DNA of 64,000 bases from Flavobacterium sp. SH_e (GTDB taxonomy: Bacteria; Bacteroidota; Bacteroidia; Flavobacteriales; Flavobacteriaceae), in NCBI RefSeq assembly GCF_025717045.1, contig NZ_JAOVZN010000006.1:1089488-1153487 (forward strand), in the 5' to 3' direction. Both the position numbers and the translations under genes were made by a program. Positions 1-9,161 of the stretch are shown piece by piece. The notes beneath the pieces were generated by a model, which was not told the origin of the DNA, made no database searches, and saw only the letters and a program-made list of their open reading frames with translations. How positions within the stretch are numbered: position 1 is the first letter of the stretch; the number at the start of each line of letters is the position of its first letter.

Positions 1-745
1 GTTCAATTTCAAAACCAGTTGCTTCAATATCAATTTTTTTCGCTATTTGCGGAATAAAACTTTTAAAGTAATCATCAACTAATTTTGAAGGGATTTCAAT
101 TGATTTTTTCTTTAAAAAAGGCATCAGTTTCTTAGAATTTAGCTCTTTTAACTGTCCTAATTTTTTATTGATAATGAGCCAGCCGGGTTCATCCAAAAGA
201 ATTTCAGCTTTGATATCCATTGGAGCAAAAGTGGTTTCATTTTCTTTTAAAGAAAGAGTGTAAGTGATTCCTTCAGGATGTTTGTCAAATTGAATCTGAG
301 GTTCAAAATCAAGCGGATCAATATTGACTCTCGAACGATAAAAATCTTTTTCTGGTCCGAGATTTAGTGACAAAGGAAATTGCTCTTTTACAATCAAATC
401 GTAAAATGAACTCAAATTGAATTTTAAATGCTGACGAATGGCAAAATCAATTTTAGAATCTTTTTGAAGATCAGCAATTGTTTTAGCCGATTTGATTTTT
501 GCGCTGAACTTCTTGAAAATGAATTCAGGTTTTAAAGAATCGCAGGCTGTCAAAATTCTTTTGGTATTAGAATCTAAATTTTCAAAAACGATTCCAAAAC
601 TTTCCAGCACGTCGGGACTGGCTTTTTTGTTTAAATACTTAATTTCAGTAGTATTCTCAACGATGTAGGCAGTTGGAATATAGACATTCAGATTTTTTTC
701 CAAACTGATGTCAAAACAGAATTGAAATGGTTTTGTAGGTTCCAA
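1..745 (-). CDS. probable SNF2/DEAD-like helicase, N-terminal part (runs off left edge)
   Basis: An open frame on the minus strand enters the window at its 5' end and continues past position 1 for 248 codons without a stop. The start is TTG at 743-745: a TAA lies two codons upstream in frame and no earlier start exists. The visible protein begins LEPTKPFQFCFDISLEKN and contains GWLIINKKLGQLKELNSKKL followed by a stretch of Lys/Pro/Ile and a DYF motif. This layout (a beta-rich domain, then a 'PWLL..N.LY' type segment) is what I know from the N-terminal extensions of Bacteroidota SNF2-type ATPases. The helicase motifs themselves would lie outside the window, so the family call is inference; the reading frame is secure. 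It follows a hairpin that ends the upstream methyltransferase gene, so it is probably transcribed on its own. Confidence 0.5.
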   Translation of the reverse strand, partial: MEPTKPFQFCFDISLEKNLNVYIPTAYIVENTTEIKYLNKKASPDVLESFGIVFENLDSNTKRILTACDSLKPEFIFKKFSAKIKSAKTIADLQKDSKIDFAIRQHLKFNLSSFYDLIVKEQFPLSLNLGPEKDFYRSRVNIDPLDFEPQIQFDKHPEGITYTLSLKENETTFAPMDIKAEILLDEPGWLIINKKLGQLKELNSKKLMPFLKKKSIEIPSKLVDDYFKSFIPQIAKKIDIEATGFEIE

Positions 746-785
746 GATTTAGGGATTTGATTAGGCTTGTAATTTGGGAATTGGG

Positions 786-831
786 CAAAAAATAAAGAGT
801 TTTCAAAATAACAATAATTTGAAAACTCTTT
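786..831 (-). terminator. rho-independent terminator of the methyltransferase gene
   Basis: Inverted repeat AAAGAGTTTTCAAA (794-807) / TTTGAAAACTCTT (818-830). On the minus strand it is followed by a T-rich tract made by the A-run at 787-792. It sits 28 bases behind the stop of the methyltransferase gene. Confidence 0.75.
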
Positions 832-858
832 AAATGAACTTATTTATGGTGAAAAGAA

Positions 859-1632
859 TTAGTTTTCTTGTTTAAAGCAAAGCGGAATAATTTCGCCTTT
901 AGCTAAACAATATTTTTCAACCAATTCTGGTGCAATTTTATTCGTATAATCTTCTTCGATAACAATAAAACCAATGCTTCTTAATTTATCGAAATAATCG
1001 CGTCCGTAAACGCGCACGTGATCGTATTGTCCGAAGATTTTAGCACGTTCTTTTTGATCTGTAATAGAATCATCTGCAAAGGTAACTTCGCGAGATAAAT
1101 CCTGAGGAATCTGTAAAATCGCCATTCCGCCTGGTTTTAAAACTCTGTATAATTCCTGCATTGCTTTTGTGTCATCTGGAATATGTTCTAAAACGTGATT
1201 ACATAAAATAACGTCATATTCATTGTCTTTGAAAGGTAAATTACAGATATCTGCTTTTACATCAGCCAAAGGCGAAAGTAAATCGGTTGTAGTATAATCG
1301 AGGTTTTTCTGATTTCGGAATCTTTTATAAAAAGCTTGTTCTGGAGCAAAATGCAATACTTTTTTTGGCGTTGTAAAAAAATCAGTCTGATCATTCAAAT
1401 ACAACCAAAGCAAACGGTGTCTTTCTAAAGAAAGTGTACTTGGCGAAAGCACGTTATTACGTTGTTTCCCGTATCCGTAAGGCAAAAACGATTTAAAGCT
1501 TCTTCCATCAATAGGATCTGTAAATTTATCTCCTCTTAAAGAGAAAGCCAAAATTGGACGCGCAACATAACTCAAGCGAATTAATAAAGGGCGCGGAATT
1601 GTATTAAGTACAAGTTTAAATAATTTTTTCAC
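859..1632 (-). CDS. class I SAM-dependent methyltransferase (type 11)
   Basis: 257 residues. The Rossmann methyltransferase core is visible: a degenerate motif I VLHFAPEQ (92-99), ADICNLPF (127-134), CNHVLEHI (144-151) and RVLKPGGM (163-170), the order expected of methyltransferase_11 enzymes. The N-terminal segment (38-80) reads DPIDGRSF...SPSTLSLERHRLLWLYL. In relatives I know, this is a small zinc ribbon of the form CPxCG...CPxCxSLERHR; here every expected cysteine is replaced by Asp, Ser or Gly. The substrate is unknown. It lies 25 bases downstream of the methionine aminopeptidase gene on the same strand and may be co-transcribed with it; a terminator follows directly. The family is sure, the function is not. 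Confidence 0.85.
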   Translation of the reverse strand: MKKLFKLVLNTIPRPLLIRLSYVARPILAFSLRGDKFTDPIDGRSFKSFLPYGYGKQRNNVLSPSTLSLERHRLLWLYLNDQTDFFTTPKKVLHFAPEQAFYKRFRNQKNLDYTTTDLLSPLADVKADICNLPFKDNEYDVILCNHVLEHIPDDTKAMQELYRVLKPGGMAILQIPQDLSREVTFADDSITDQKERAKIFGQYDHVRVYGRDYFDKLRSIGFIVIEEDYTNKIAPELVEKYCLAKGEIIPLCFKQEN

Positions 1633-1657
1633 AGGAATAGATTCGGGTTATTTTTTA

Positions 1658-2476
1658 TTATAGAACCAAAGGCACTTTTCTGAATTCGTCTTCTTCGTTG
1701 CTTTCGATTCCTAGAGCTTTGTAGATGTATTGAAAAGTCGATAATAATTCTGGTTTTCCATCAATTAAAGCCACATCGTGCTCAAAATGCGCACTAGGTT
1801 TTCCGTCAGCAGTCAAGATTGTCCAGCCGTCTTTTAGTTGTTTGATGTTTCTAGTTCCCATGTTGATCATTGGTTCGATTGCTACAACCATTCCTTCAAC
1901 AAAAAGCTTTCCACGTCCACGTTTTCCATAGTTTGGCATTTCTGGTTCTTCGTGCATTTTTTGTCCAACACCGTGTCCAACCAATTCACGAACAACTCCG
2001 TAACCATGAGCTTCAGTATATTTTTGAATCGCATTTCCAACATCTTCCACACGATTTCCTGCTTTAAATTCTCTAATTCCAACATAAAGAGATTCTTTAG
2101 TTACTTGTAGAAGTTTTTTAACTTCAGGAGCAACTTCTCCAATTTCGAAACTGTATGCGTGATCTCCGTGGAAACCATTTTTGAAAGCTCCACAGTCAAC
2201 CGAAATAACGTCACCATTTTTAAGAGGAACATTATTTGGAATACCATGAACAACTTGAGCGTTTGGACTCATGCAAAGCGAATTCGGGAAATCGTACAAT
2301 CCAAGGAAACTTGGAACTGCACCGTGATCACGAATAAATTCTTCGGCTAATTTGTCAAGATATAATGTAGTAACTCCTTCTTTAATTTCAGAAGCAATCA
2401 TTCCTAATGTTTTTGATACGATTAAAGCACTTTCGCGCATTAATTCGATTTCCTCTCTAGTTTTTTGGATAATCAT
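1658..2476 (-). CDS. map: type I methionyl aminopeptidase
   Basis: Removes the initiator methionine from nascent proteins in the cytosol. 272 residues from the ATG at 2476; a longer in-frame start at 2584 would add 36 residues with no counterpart in the family and is rejected. The dinuclear metal ligands are all present: Asp94 (SVDCG), Asp105 (HGDHA), His168 (VGHGVG), Glu201 (EPM) and Glu232 (FEHDVAL). They are shifted by exactly three residues from the E. coli enzyme (97, 108, 171, 204, 235). The substrate histidine His77 (VVHGIP) is also there. The length is normal for the type Ia enzyme without zinc finger extension. The methyltransferase gene follows 25 bases downstream. Confidence 0.96.
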   Translation of the reverse strand: MIIQKTREEIELMRESALIVSKTLGMIASEIKEGVTTLYLDKLAEEFIRDHGAVPSFLGLYDFPNSLCMSPNAQVVHGIPNNVPLKNGDVISVDCGAFKNGFHGDHAYSFEIGEVAPEVKKLLQVTKESLYVGIREFKAGNRVEDVGNAIQKYTEAHGYGVVRELVGHGVGQKMHEEPEMPNYGKRGRGKLFVEGMVVAIEPMINMGTRNIKQLKDGWTILTADGKPSAHFEHDVALIDGKPELLSTFQYIYKALGIESNEEDEFRKVPLVL

Positions 2477-2686
2477 ATTTTTTCCATTTTTCAGTTCGCA
2501 AAAGTACAATATTTTATCTAAATTTTTTAGCCACGAATTCTCGAATTCTCTCAAACCAAAAATTAAAAAAAAGTTATTACACAAATGGATTAATTAATTT
2601 TTAAAGAAAATTCGTGAATTAGTGACTATCAAAACAATCAATAGAGTTAAAGCGTTTCGGAAAAAAGACATAAATTAGTAGTACAA

Positions 2687-3952
2687 ATGCTTATAATTAT
2701 GGAAACTATTATAGATCGAGATATTGCTAAAGTAAAGGCTCTTAAGAAAATGAAGAGAAATGCTTTAGGACTTTTGGGTATTGCAGTATTGTTGTTTTTA
2801 ATTGCTATTTATTTTAAAATTCCGATGCTACAGGCTTTTAGCGAAGCGGCAATGGTTGGTGGAATTGCCGATTGGTTTGCGGTTGTGGCACTTTTTCGCC
2901 ATCCGATGGGAATTCCGATTTGGCATACAGCCATTATTCCGACCAAGAAAAATGAAATAGGAGAGAACCTTGGAAATTTTGTTTCTGAGGAATTTCTGGA
3001 CCGAGAAAAATTAGAAATTAAACTGGATGAATTTAATTTTGCAACCAAGGCTTCAGAATGGCTTTCGCATGAAGAAAATGCTAATAAAATTGCAAGTGTT
3101 GTTGCTCTCAACATTGTTCCAGGGATTTTAAGAACTATAAAAGATGAAGATGTTAGAAAATTTATTCAGGTTCAATTTAAAGAAAAAATTGAAGGAATAA
3201 ATTTTGGAGATTGGGTCGCATTGGCTTTAGAACCTTTACAAAAAGGTAATGTAAAAGATCAATTATTGACTAATCTTTTGGAAGTGATGAGTGCTGAATT
3301 GGCGAGCAATAAAGATTTAATTCGAAAAAAAGTAAAAGCTTCAACTCCCTTTTTAAGTTTCGGATTGGCTGATAAAAGTATAACGGAAGGTGTTTTTAAT
3401 GGATTGCAAGATTTTTTAAACGAAGCAAAAAATCCAGAAAGCACGGTAAGACTTAAAATTGACGAATACGTTTATAATTTTCTAGACAAAATAAAAAACT
3501 CCGAAGAAATGAGAATTAAAATCAATGATATGATTTTGGGTTTTGTTGGAAAAAAAGAGGTTCAGGATTACATCAACGGAATTTGGGATGAAATAAAATT
3601 ATCCATTACAAACGATTTGAATAAAGGTGATGATTCTTCAATAAAAAATAGTATTTCAAATTTAATTCAAACTTTCGGAAACGGAATTAAGGAAGATCCC
3701 ATTATGATTGATAAAATCAACAGTTTTATAAAAAATGATTTATTATCGGTTCTTTTAAATAACAAAAAAGTAATTGGGGATTTGATTTCGTCAACCGTAA
3801 AAAGCTGGGACGGAAAAGAAGTTTCAGAAAAACTAGAATTAGAAATAGGAAAAGATCTTCAATATATTAGAATAAATGGGACTTTAGTTGGTGGGGTTAT
3901 TGGGCTTGTGATTTATGGGGTTGAGCAATTGTATCATTATTTTATTATTTGA
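2687..3952 (+). CDS. DUF445 family inner membrane protein
   Basis: 421 residues. A hydrophobic segment near the N-terminus (about 25-45, LGLLGIAVLLFLIAIYF) is followed by the family signature AAMVGGIADWFAVVALFRHP and an IPHTAIIP-like stretch (IWHTAIIPTKK). The middle is a long charged helical region. A second hydrophobic segment closes the protein (VGGVIGLVIYGVEQLYHYFII). This is the architecture of DUF445 (YjiN-like) proteins, whose biochemical role is unknown. An alternative ATG at 2699 would remove only four residues and is about equally likely; no ribosome binding site decides it. It is divergent from map with a 210-base spacer and convergent with gpmI. Confidence 0.88.
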   Translation: MLIIMETIIDRDIAKVKALKKMKRNALGLLGIAVLLFLIAIYFKIPMLQAFSEAAMVGGIADWFAVVALFRHPMGIPIWHTAIIPTKKNEIGENLGNFVSEEFLDREKLEIKLDEFNFATKASEWLSHEENANKIASVVALNIVPGILRTIKDEDVRKFIQVQFKEKIEGINFGDWVALALEPLQKGNVKDQLLTNLLEVMSAELASNKDLIRKKVKASTPFLSFGLADKSITEGVFNGLQDFLNEAKNPESTVRLKIDEYVYNFLDKIKNSEEMRIKINDMILGFVGKKEVQDYINGIWDEIKLSITNDLNKGDDSSIKNSISNLIQTFGNGIKEDPIMIDKINSFIKNDLLSVLLNNKKVIGDLISSTVKSWDGKEVSEKLELEIGKDLQYIRINGTLVGGVIGLVIYGVEQLYHYFII

Positions 3953-3965
3953 CAACTAAAATCTT

Positions 3966-3990
3966 GTCATTTCTCCTTCGTCGAAATGAC
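3966..3990. repeat. REP-like palindrome relic
   Basis: Inverted repeat GTCATTTC (3966-3973) / GAAATGAC (3983-3990) with a short CTCCTTCGTC loop, embedded as TTGTCATTTC...GAAATGACAA. The sequence resembles the short dispersed palindromes (TCATTTCGACGAAGGAG type) that I associate with Flavobacterium intergenic regions. Copy number cannot be judged from one window. Confidence 0.5.
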
Positions 3991-4002
3991 AAAAACGGGC
4001 GT

Positions 4003-4042
4003 AAAAAAAAGAGGCAAATTTTTAAAATTTGCCTCTTTTTTA
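4003..4042. terminator. bidirectional terminator between DUF445 gene and gpmI
   Basis: Stem GAGGCAAATTTT (4011-4022) / AAAATTTGCCTC (4024-4035), flanked by an A-run on the left and a T-run on the right. It can therefore serve both convergent genes. Confidence 0.85.
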
Positions 4043-4059
4043 TAAAGAAAAAATATTTC

Positions 4060-5577
4060 CTATAATAATGAATGACAAGTCATTGCATTTGGCTGTTGCA
4101 CGCCCATTAATTCTAAAATTGTTGGAGCTATATCGCCTAACACACCATCTTGAATGCTCTTCAGTTGTTTGTCAACTAAAATAATCGGTACTGGGTTTGT
4201 TGTGTGAGCTGTATTTGGAGAACCATCAGGATTAATCATTGTTTCGCAGTTTCCGTGATCAGCAATTACGATTGTTGTATAATCATTTGCAAGAGCAGCG
4301 TCGATAACTTTTTTCGCGCAAGCGTCAACAGCTTCACAAGCTTTAATTGCAGCTTCCATAATTCCAGTGTGACCAACCATATCTCCGTTTGCGAAATTCA
4401 AACATACGAAATCAACTTCACCTTTGTTCAATTCAGGAACAAGAGCATCAGCTAGTTCGTAAGCGCTCATTTCTGGTTTCAAATCGTAAGTTGCTACTTT
4501 TGGAGAGTTTCTCAAGATTCTAGATTCACCTTCAAAAGGAGTTTCTCTACCTCCAGAGAAGAAGAATGTTACGTGTGGATATTTCTCAGTTTCAGCAATT
4601 CTGATTTGTTTTTTGCCTGCTTTTTCTAAAACCTCACCAAGCGTTTCAGTGATATTATCTTTATTGTAAACTACTTTTACGTTTTCGTATGTTTCGTCGT
4701 AGTTTGTTAATGTTACATAATAAAGGTTTAGTTTATGCATATTTTGCTCGTGGAAATCTTGCTGAGAAAGTGCTTCAGTAAGTTCACGACCTCTGTCTGT
4801 TCTAAAGTTGAAGAAAATTACAACATCGCCTTCTACAATTGTAGCAAGAGGTTTTGCATTTTCGTCAACAATAACAACTGGTTCGATAAACTCATCTGTT
4901 ACATCTTTTGCATAGCTGTCCAAAACACTAGCCACAGCATTTGTTGATGGAGTTCCAACGCCATTTACAACTAAATCGTAAGCTAATTTTACACGTTCCC
5001 AACGTTTGTCGCGATCCATTGCATAATAACGCCCGATGATAGAAGCAATTTTTACTGGAGTATCTTTAATATAATCTTCTAAATCATGAATATATTTTCC
5101 TCCAGATTTTGGATCAACGTCGCGTCCATCTGTAAAAGCGTGAATGTAAACTTGATCTAAACCGTATTCTTGAGAAGCATCGATTAATCCGCGAAGGTGT
5201 GAAGTATGTGAGTGAACACCACCGTCTGAAACTAATCCTAAAAAGTGTACTTTTTTATTGTTTTCTTTAGCGTAAGTAAAAGCATCAATTAAAACTTGCT
5301 CCTTTGCTAAAGTTTTGTGTTCTACAGCTAAATTTATTTTGGCTAAATCTTGATATACAATTCTTCCTGCACCAAGATTCATGTGTCCAACTTCACTATT
5401 TCCCATTTGGCCTTCTGGCAAACCAACATTTAATCCGTCAGTTCTAAGTTGTGCGCTTGGGTAATTTTTGTATAGACTGTTTATAAAAGGAACATTTGCA
5501 TTGTCTATTGCAGATACTTTAGGGTCAGGAGATTTTCCCCAACCGTCTAAAATCATAAGGATAACTTTTTTGTTCAT
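4060..5577 (-). CDS. gpmI: 2,3-bisphosphoglycerate-independent phosphoglycerate mutase
   Basis: Interconverts 3- and 2-phosphoglycerate in glycolysis and gluconeogenesis. 505 residues from the ATG at 5577, the usual length for the family; an upstream in-frame start at 5622 would add 15 unrelated residues. The alkaline-phosphatase-fold metal site is visible: MILDGWG at the N-terminus (Asp11), the catalytic serine Ser61 in GQMGNSEVGHMNLGAG, TDGRDVDPKSG, RYYAMDRDKRWERV, NFRTDRGRELT, NFANGDMVGHTG and IADHGNCETM near the C-terminus. The gene stands alone; it shares a bidirectional hairpin with the DUF445 gene at its 3' end. Confidence 0.97.
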   Translation of the reverse strand: MNKKVILMILDGWGKSPDPKVSAIDNANVPFINSLYKNYPSAQLRTDGLNVGLPEGQMGNSEVGHMNLGAGRIVYQDLAKINLAVEHKTLAKEQVLIDAFTYAKENNKKVHFLGLVSDGGVHSHTSHLRGLIDASQEYGLDQVYIHAFTDGRDVDPKSGGKYIHDLEDYIKDTPVKIASIIGRYYAMDRDKRWERVKLAYDLVVNGVGTPSTNAVASVLDSYAKDVTDEFIEPVVIVDENAKPLATIVEGDVVIFFNFRTDRGRELTEALSQQDFHEQNMHKLNLYYVTLTNYDETYENVKVVYNKDNITETLGEVLEKAGKKQIRIAETEKYPHVTFFFSGGRETPFEGESRILRNSPKVATYDLKPEMSAYELADALVPELNKGEVDFVCLNFANGDMVGHTGIMEAAIKACEAVDACAKKVIDAALANDYTTIVIADHGNCETMINPDGSPNTAHTTNPVPIILVDKQLKSIQDGVLGDIAPTILELMGVQQPNAMTCHSLL

Positions 5578-5716
5578 TACTTTTTGTTTTCTACAAAGAT
5601 AAGCCATTTCTAAAATAGGCAAGAAACGATTGTTACATTTATATTTAATAAAATGAAGAGAGATAAAAAATATTAATTTAATTGCAGAAGCCTTTATTTT
5701 TTAAAATTTATTCACG

Positions 5717-8146
5717 CTAAGCTCGCTTTCTGACTTTATTTTTGACAGCATTATAGTCAATAAAATATTTGACACTTATAGAAAATATGTGTTTTAAAGC
5801 ATCATTATTTAAAAGTCCTGAAACATTGTGTCTGAAATCTTTATCAATAACTCTTTCAAAATTTGAAGCGTTATTTCGATACAAAGCAGTAAGCTGACTT
5901 CCAGGCGCAAACCACCATGAATAAGATAAATCGGCATTCCAAGAATAAAAACTTGAATTTTTATTGTCAGTGTACTGCGGATAAGGCGAAAGCTCTCCGT
6001 TTGGTTCTAATGATAAAATATCCTTATTATCAGCATAAGACCAATATTGACGAACAGCAAGATTTATTGTCATGGTGCTGTTTATGGCGTATTTACCTCC
6101 TAAAGTATTGGAATATGTAATAACGTTTCTATTGGCAAAAATGATTTCGTTTGGAGTCGTAGCATTATTGTCGTTGTCAATTTGATCGATGTAGCCTTTA
6201 TTATTATTTTTTCTAAGATAGCTAAAGAAATAAGTCAATAAAAGTTTGTCGCTGAAACGGTATCTTGGTCCAATATCAAAGCCATACGTAATTCTTTCAG
6301 ATTCATCAAACACATTAAATGTACCGTTTAAATCAATAGCAAATTTATGGTTATAGTTGGTAGAAATACTTCCCCAAGTTTCTATTCTTCTCGGAATTGC
6401 AACATATCTATTTTCGGCACGCGGCTCGTAATAATCATAAGTTTCTAACGGATAAAATGTAATTCCAGTTCCGTAATAATTGTTTTTTACCGTGGTTAAA
6501 TTTAAATTCGCATTTATATTATTGTCCTGCAATTTTCCAGATTCTTTATTGAATTCGGTATACATATTATAGTTGATTCTAAAAGTGTTGAACTTTTTGG
6601 TCGGATTTAGAATTCTATAATTGGCATTCCCATAAAAATTATAATAATTAGTGTAAAAATTAATTCCGAGATCATTTGGATCGTAATCTTTTGTAACAAA
6701 ATCTGAACCAATGCTATATCGGTAATTTCCGCTGGTTTCGGCCAAACTTACTGTCGAATAAAAACCATTTTTATCTTGAAAATCATTAATATGGCTGTAT
6801 TTTACATTTCCAAATAAACTATAAGTATTCGCTTTTGTGTTTAAATCCCATGCCAAACCAGTAACATTTGCATCTCTAGTATGACCATTTCGAGTCACAT
6901 TGGTATTGATAAAAGTAACCGACGAGTTTTTGCGAAAACGCTGATCTAAAACCAAAACATTGTAATTGGTAAGAGGTTCAACAATTACACGTCTCGTTTC
7001 TCCGCTTTCGTTGTTTTCTATTGTAGCAAAAGTCTTTTCGGTTACAGCGTTTAAAACCCCAATTCCAAGACCATCTTTGGTTCTTCCAGATAATTTTAGA
7101 GCATTAACCAAATTTACAGCGGCTGGCAATTCGGTAATTTCTTCATTTTCATTTAATGAAGGGTCGATTGATGGAGCGCCACCAATTCTTCGGGAATAAA
7201 ACATATTTCCTTTGCTAAACAAATCTGTTCCTTCGGTAAAGAAAGCCCTGTTTTCGTTAAACTGCTGTTCAAAAGGACCAAGATTTAAAATTTGATCGTC
7301 ATATTTTGTCTGTCCAAAGTCAGGAATTAAAATGGCATCAACTGTAAAAGCATCTGTTATACCATATTTAATATCCATTCCGCCTTTCATTGTTCCATAC
7401 GTTTTTTGCCCTTCAGCGGCATTTAAATAGTAAGAAGCATAAGGCATAAAAAACAATCGAGTAGGAGGTTTTATGTTTTCAATTCCTTCTAAAGTTCCAG
7501 TCTGTTGTGTAAAAGTTCCAATTTTTTGGTCGACAAAATTCCATGTATATTTAAAACGTTCACGCTTGATTTCTCTAAAGAAATTAATTCCCCAAGTTTG
7601 TTTTTTTTCAGCAGAAAAACGTAAAGCAGAATAAGGAATTTTCATTTCGACAATCCATCCGTTTTCTGCTATTGCTGCTTTACTAATCCAGACAGCGTCC
7701 CAAGAATAATCTTCTCCGTTTGCGTCGGTCATGATGCAATCGCCCTGAACATCGGCTGCAGAAACGTAAAACATAAAATCTTGCTGTCCGTCATTGAAAC
7801 CATTTATAAAAACACCAAAAAGATCTGCTGTTCCAAAATTATCACGCTGAGAAATTTCTTTTAAAATTTTAGAAGGCTCATTATCATACATCATTGCACC
7901 TATATATATAGCGTCATTATTATATAGGACTTTAATTTCAGTACGTTTTTCGTACGGAATTGCTTTTCCGTTATCTGGTTCAAGCATAACAAAATCGGTA
8001 GCAACTGGCACATTTTCCCAAGCAGGTTCGTCTAATTTTCCATCAATAGAAATGGCTTGCGAAGTTAATTGAGCCTGAAGTATTTTTTTCTGGCCATAAC
8101 TCCACAAAGCAGATAATAGAAGACTTAAGAAAATGATTTTTTTCAT
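5717..8146 (-). CDS. DUF5916 domain protein with N-terminal CBM9-like domain, probable outer membrane protein
   Basis: 809 residues with a signal peptide (MKKIIFLSLLLSALWSYGQ). Residues about 30-210 carry the carbohydrate-binding-family-9-like fold recognised by SIDGKLDEPAWENVP, LYNNDAIYIGAMMYDNEP and NGWIVEMKIPYSALRF. The rest matches the DUF5916 layout: NFFREIKRERFKYTW, FQQNFNENRAFFTEG-like text (EQQFNENRAFFTEGTDLF), FYSRRIGG, then a long run of alternating Tyr/Asn-rich strands typical of an outer membrane beta-barrel, ending in aromatic strands. Annotated relatives are often called hydrolases, but no catalytic residues can be named here. It is a single gene; the 289-base spacer to the divergent L,D-transpeptidase holds that gene's promoter and no other recognisable element. 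Confidence 0.85.
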   Translation of the reverse strand: MKKIIFLSLLLSALWSYGQKKILQAQLTSQAISIDGKLDEPAWENVPVATDFVMLEPDNGKAIPYEKRTEIKVLYNNDAIYIGAMMYDNEPSKILKEISQRDNFGTADLFGVFINGFNDGQQDFMFYVSAADVQGDCIMTDANGEDYSWDAVWISKAAIAENGWIVEMKIPYSALRFSAEKKQTWGINFFREIKRERFKYTWNFVDQKIGTFTQQTGTLEGIENIKPPTRLFFMPYASYYLNAAEGQKTYGTMKGGMDIKYGITDAFTVDAILIPDFGQTKYDDQILNLGPFEQQFNENRAFFTEGTDLFSKGNMFYSRRIGGAPSIDPSLNENEEITELPAAVNLVNALKLSGRTKDGLGIGVLNAVTEKTFATIENNESGETRRVIVEPLTNYNVLVLDQRFRKNSSVTFINTNVTRNGHTRDANVTGLAWDLNTKANTYSLFGNVKYSHINDFQDKNGFYSTVSLAETSGNYRYSIGSDFVTKDYDPNDLGINFYTNYYNFYGNANYRILNPTKKFNTFRINYNMYTEFNKESGKLQDNNINANLNLTTVKNNYYGTGITFYPLETYDYYEPRAENRYVAIPRRIETWGSISTNYNHKFAIDLNGTFNVFDESERITYGFDIGPRYRFSDKLLLTYFFSYLRKNNNKGYIDQIDNDNNATTPNEIIFANRNVITYSNTLGGKYAINSTMTINLAVRQYWSYADNKDILSLEPNGELSPYPQYTDNKNSSFYSWNADLSYSWWFAPGSQLTALYRNNASNFERVIDKDFRHNVSGLLNNDALKHIFSISVKYFIDYNAVKNKVRKRA

Positions 8147-8368
8147 TGATTTTTTATGCGAAATAGGTTTTTTATAGAAACAATAGACTAAATTTTATTC
8201 TAGTTGTTACACTTTAAGTTTCAAGATTTCCATTTTGTTCAGCTTTTTTTAAGAAAAATGGCTTAAATGTTATGAATTTAACTATAAGATAAAATCTTAC
8301 AGAAAAAGCATATTTATGTTAATAATGTTAAAGTTTAAGCAAAAAAGGCCTGAAAATCAGGGTTGTAT

Positions 8369-8398
8369 TTTGCAAGGCGTGATTTTTTTATACTTTTG
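8369..8398 (+). promoter_or_regulatory. Bacteroidota-type promoter of the L,D-transpeptidase gene
   Basis: TACTTTTG (8391-8398) fits the -7 consensus TAnnTTTG, with a TTTG (8369-8372) 18 bases upstream fitting the -33 element. The start codon is 37 bases downstream. Confidence 0.6.
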
Positions 8399-8435
8399 CG
8401 ATACCCAAATTTTTTGTTTAACCTAAAGAAATTCA

Positions 8436-9161
8436 ATGATTTACAAAATTTATCCGTTATTTGTGTTTTTGCTATTGTCTTTTGGAAAAGATTCAAAAAA
8501 CACTGCCGATCTTAAAAAAAATGCTACTGTAAAGACAATTGCAAAAATTGAAAAAGTTACAGTTGATTCCAAAATCGAGAGCGTTTATAATTCATTAAAT
8601 TCGAACAACTTTAAAATGCCTGAACTTAAAACTTTTTCGGAAGCTTTAAAGGGATTTTATTTGTTGAAAGAAAGAGGAGTGATCAAGAAAAATATCTTAA
8701 CATTAATTGATTTTAGTTTGTCATCAAACACTAAACGTTTGTGGGTGATTGATTTAACTAGCAATACAATTTTGTTTAATTCACTTGTGGCTCACGGAAG
8801 AAATACTGGAGAAGAATTTGCTTCAGCATTTTCAAATCTTAATTCATCATTTAAAAGCAGTTTAGGTTTTTATGCAACTGGTGAAATTTATCAAGGCAAA
8901 CATGGCGCTTCTTTGCGTTTAGATGGTTTAGAAAATGGCGTAAATGACAATGCTCGCGAAAGAGGCGTTGTAATGCACGGCGCAGACTATGTATCTGAAT
9001 CTTTCATTAGAGATCATAAAAGATTAGGCAGAAGCCAAGGCTGTCCAGCAGTTCCAGTTGAATTGACAAACGATATTATTCAATTAATAAAAGACAAATC
9101 GTGTTTATATATCTATCATCCGTCAAGAAGTTTCTCGATGGAGGAAAGGCTAATTTCGTAA
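8436..9161 (+). CDS. murein L,D-transpeptidase catalytic domain family protein (YkuD_2)
   Basis: 241 residues, N-terminal hydrophobic signal (about 1-17). The catalytic signature is present: SLVAHGRNTG (117-124), a second His in VVMHGADYVS (His181) and the nucleophile Cys203 in GRSQGCPAV. Enzymes of this fold make or edit 3-3 cross-links in peptidoglycan or attach lipoproteins to it, in the periplasm; the exact reaction is inference. The C-terminus overlaps the 3' end of the convergent, larger L,D-transpeptidase by 12 bases. Its own terminator lies inside that neighbour's coding sequence. Confidence 0.88.
   Translation: MIYKIYPLFVFLLLSFGKDSKNTADLKKNATVKTIAKIEKVTVDSKIESVYNSLNSNNFKMPELKTFSEALKGFYLLKERGVIKKNILTLIDFSLSSNTKRLWVIDLTSNTILFNSLVAHGRNTGEEFASAFSNLNSSFKSSLGFYATGEIYQGKHGASLRLDGLENGVNDNARERGVVMHGADYVSESFIRDHKRLGRSQGCPAVPVELTNDIIQLIKDKSCLYIYHPSRSFSMEERLIS

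Noticed and set aside
1838..2110. Plus-strand frames opposite the methionine aminopeptidase gene
   Set aside because: They are antisense to a fully conserved enzyme and show no coding character.
8147..8435. Riboswitch or attenuator in the 289-base divergent spacer
   Set aside because: AT-rich sequence with one promoter and no stable conserved-looking stem set; nothing supports a structured leader.
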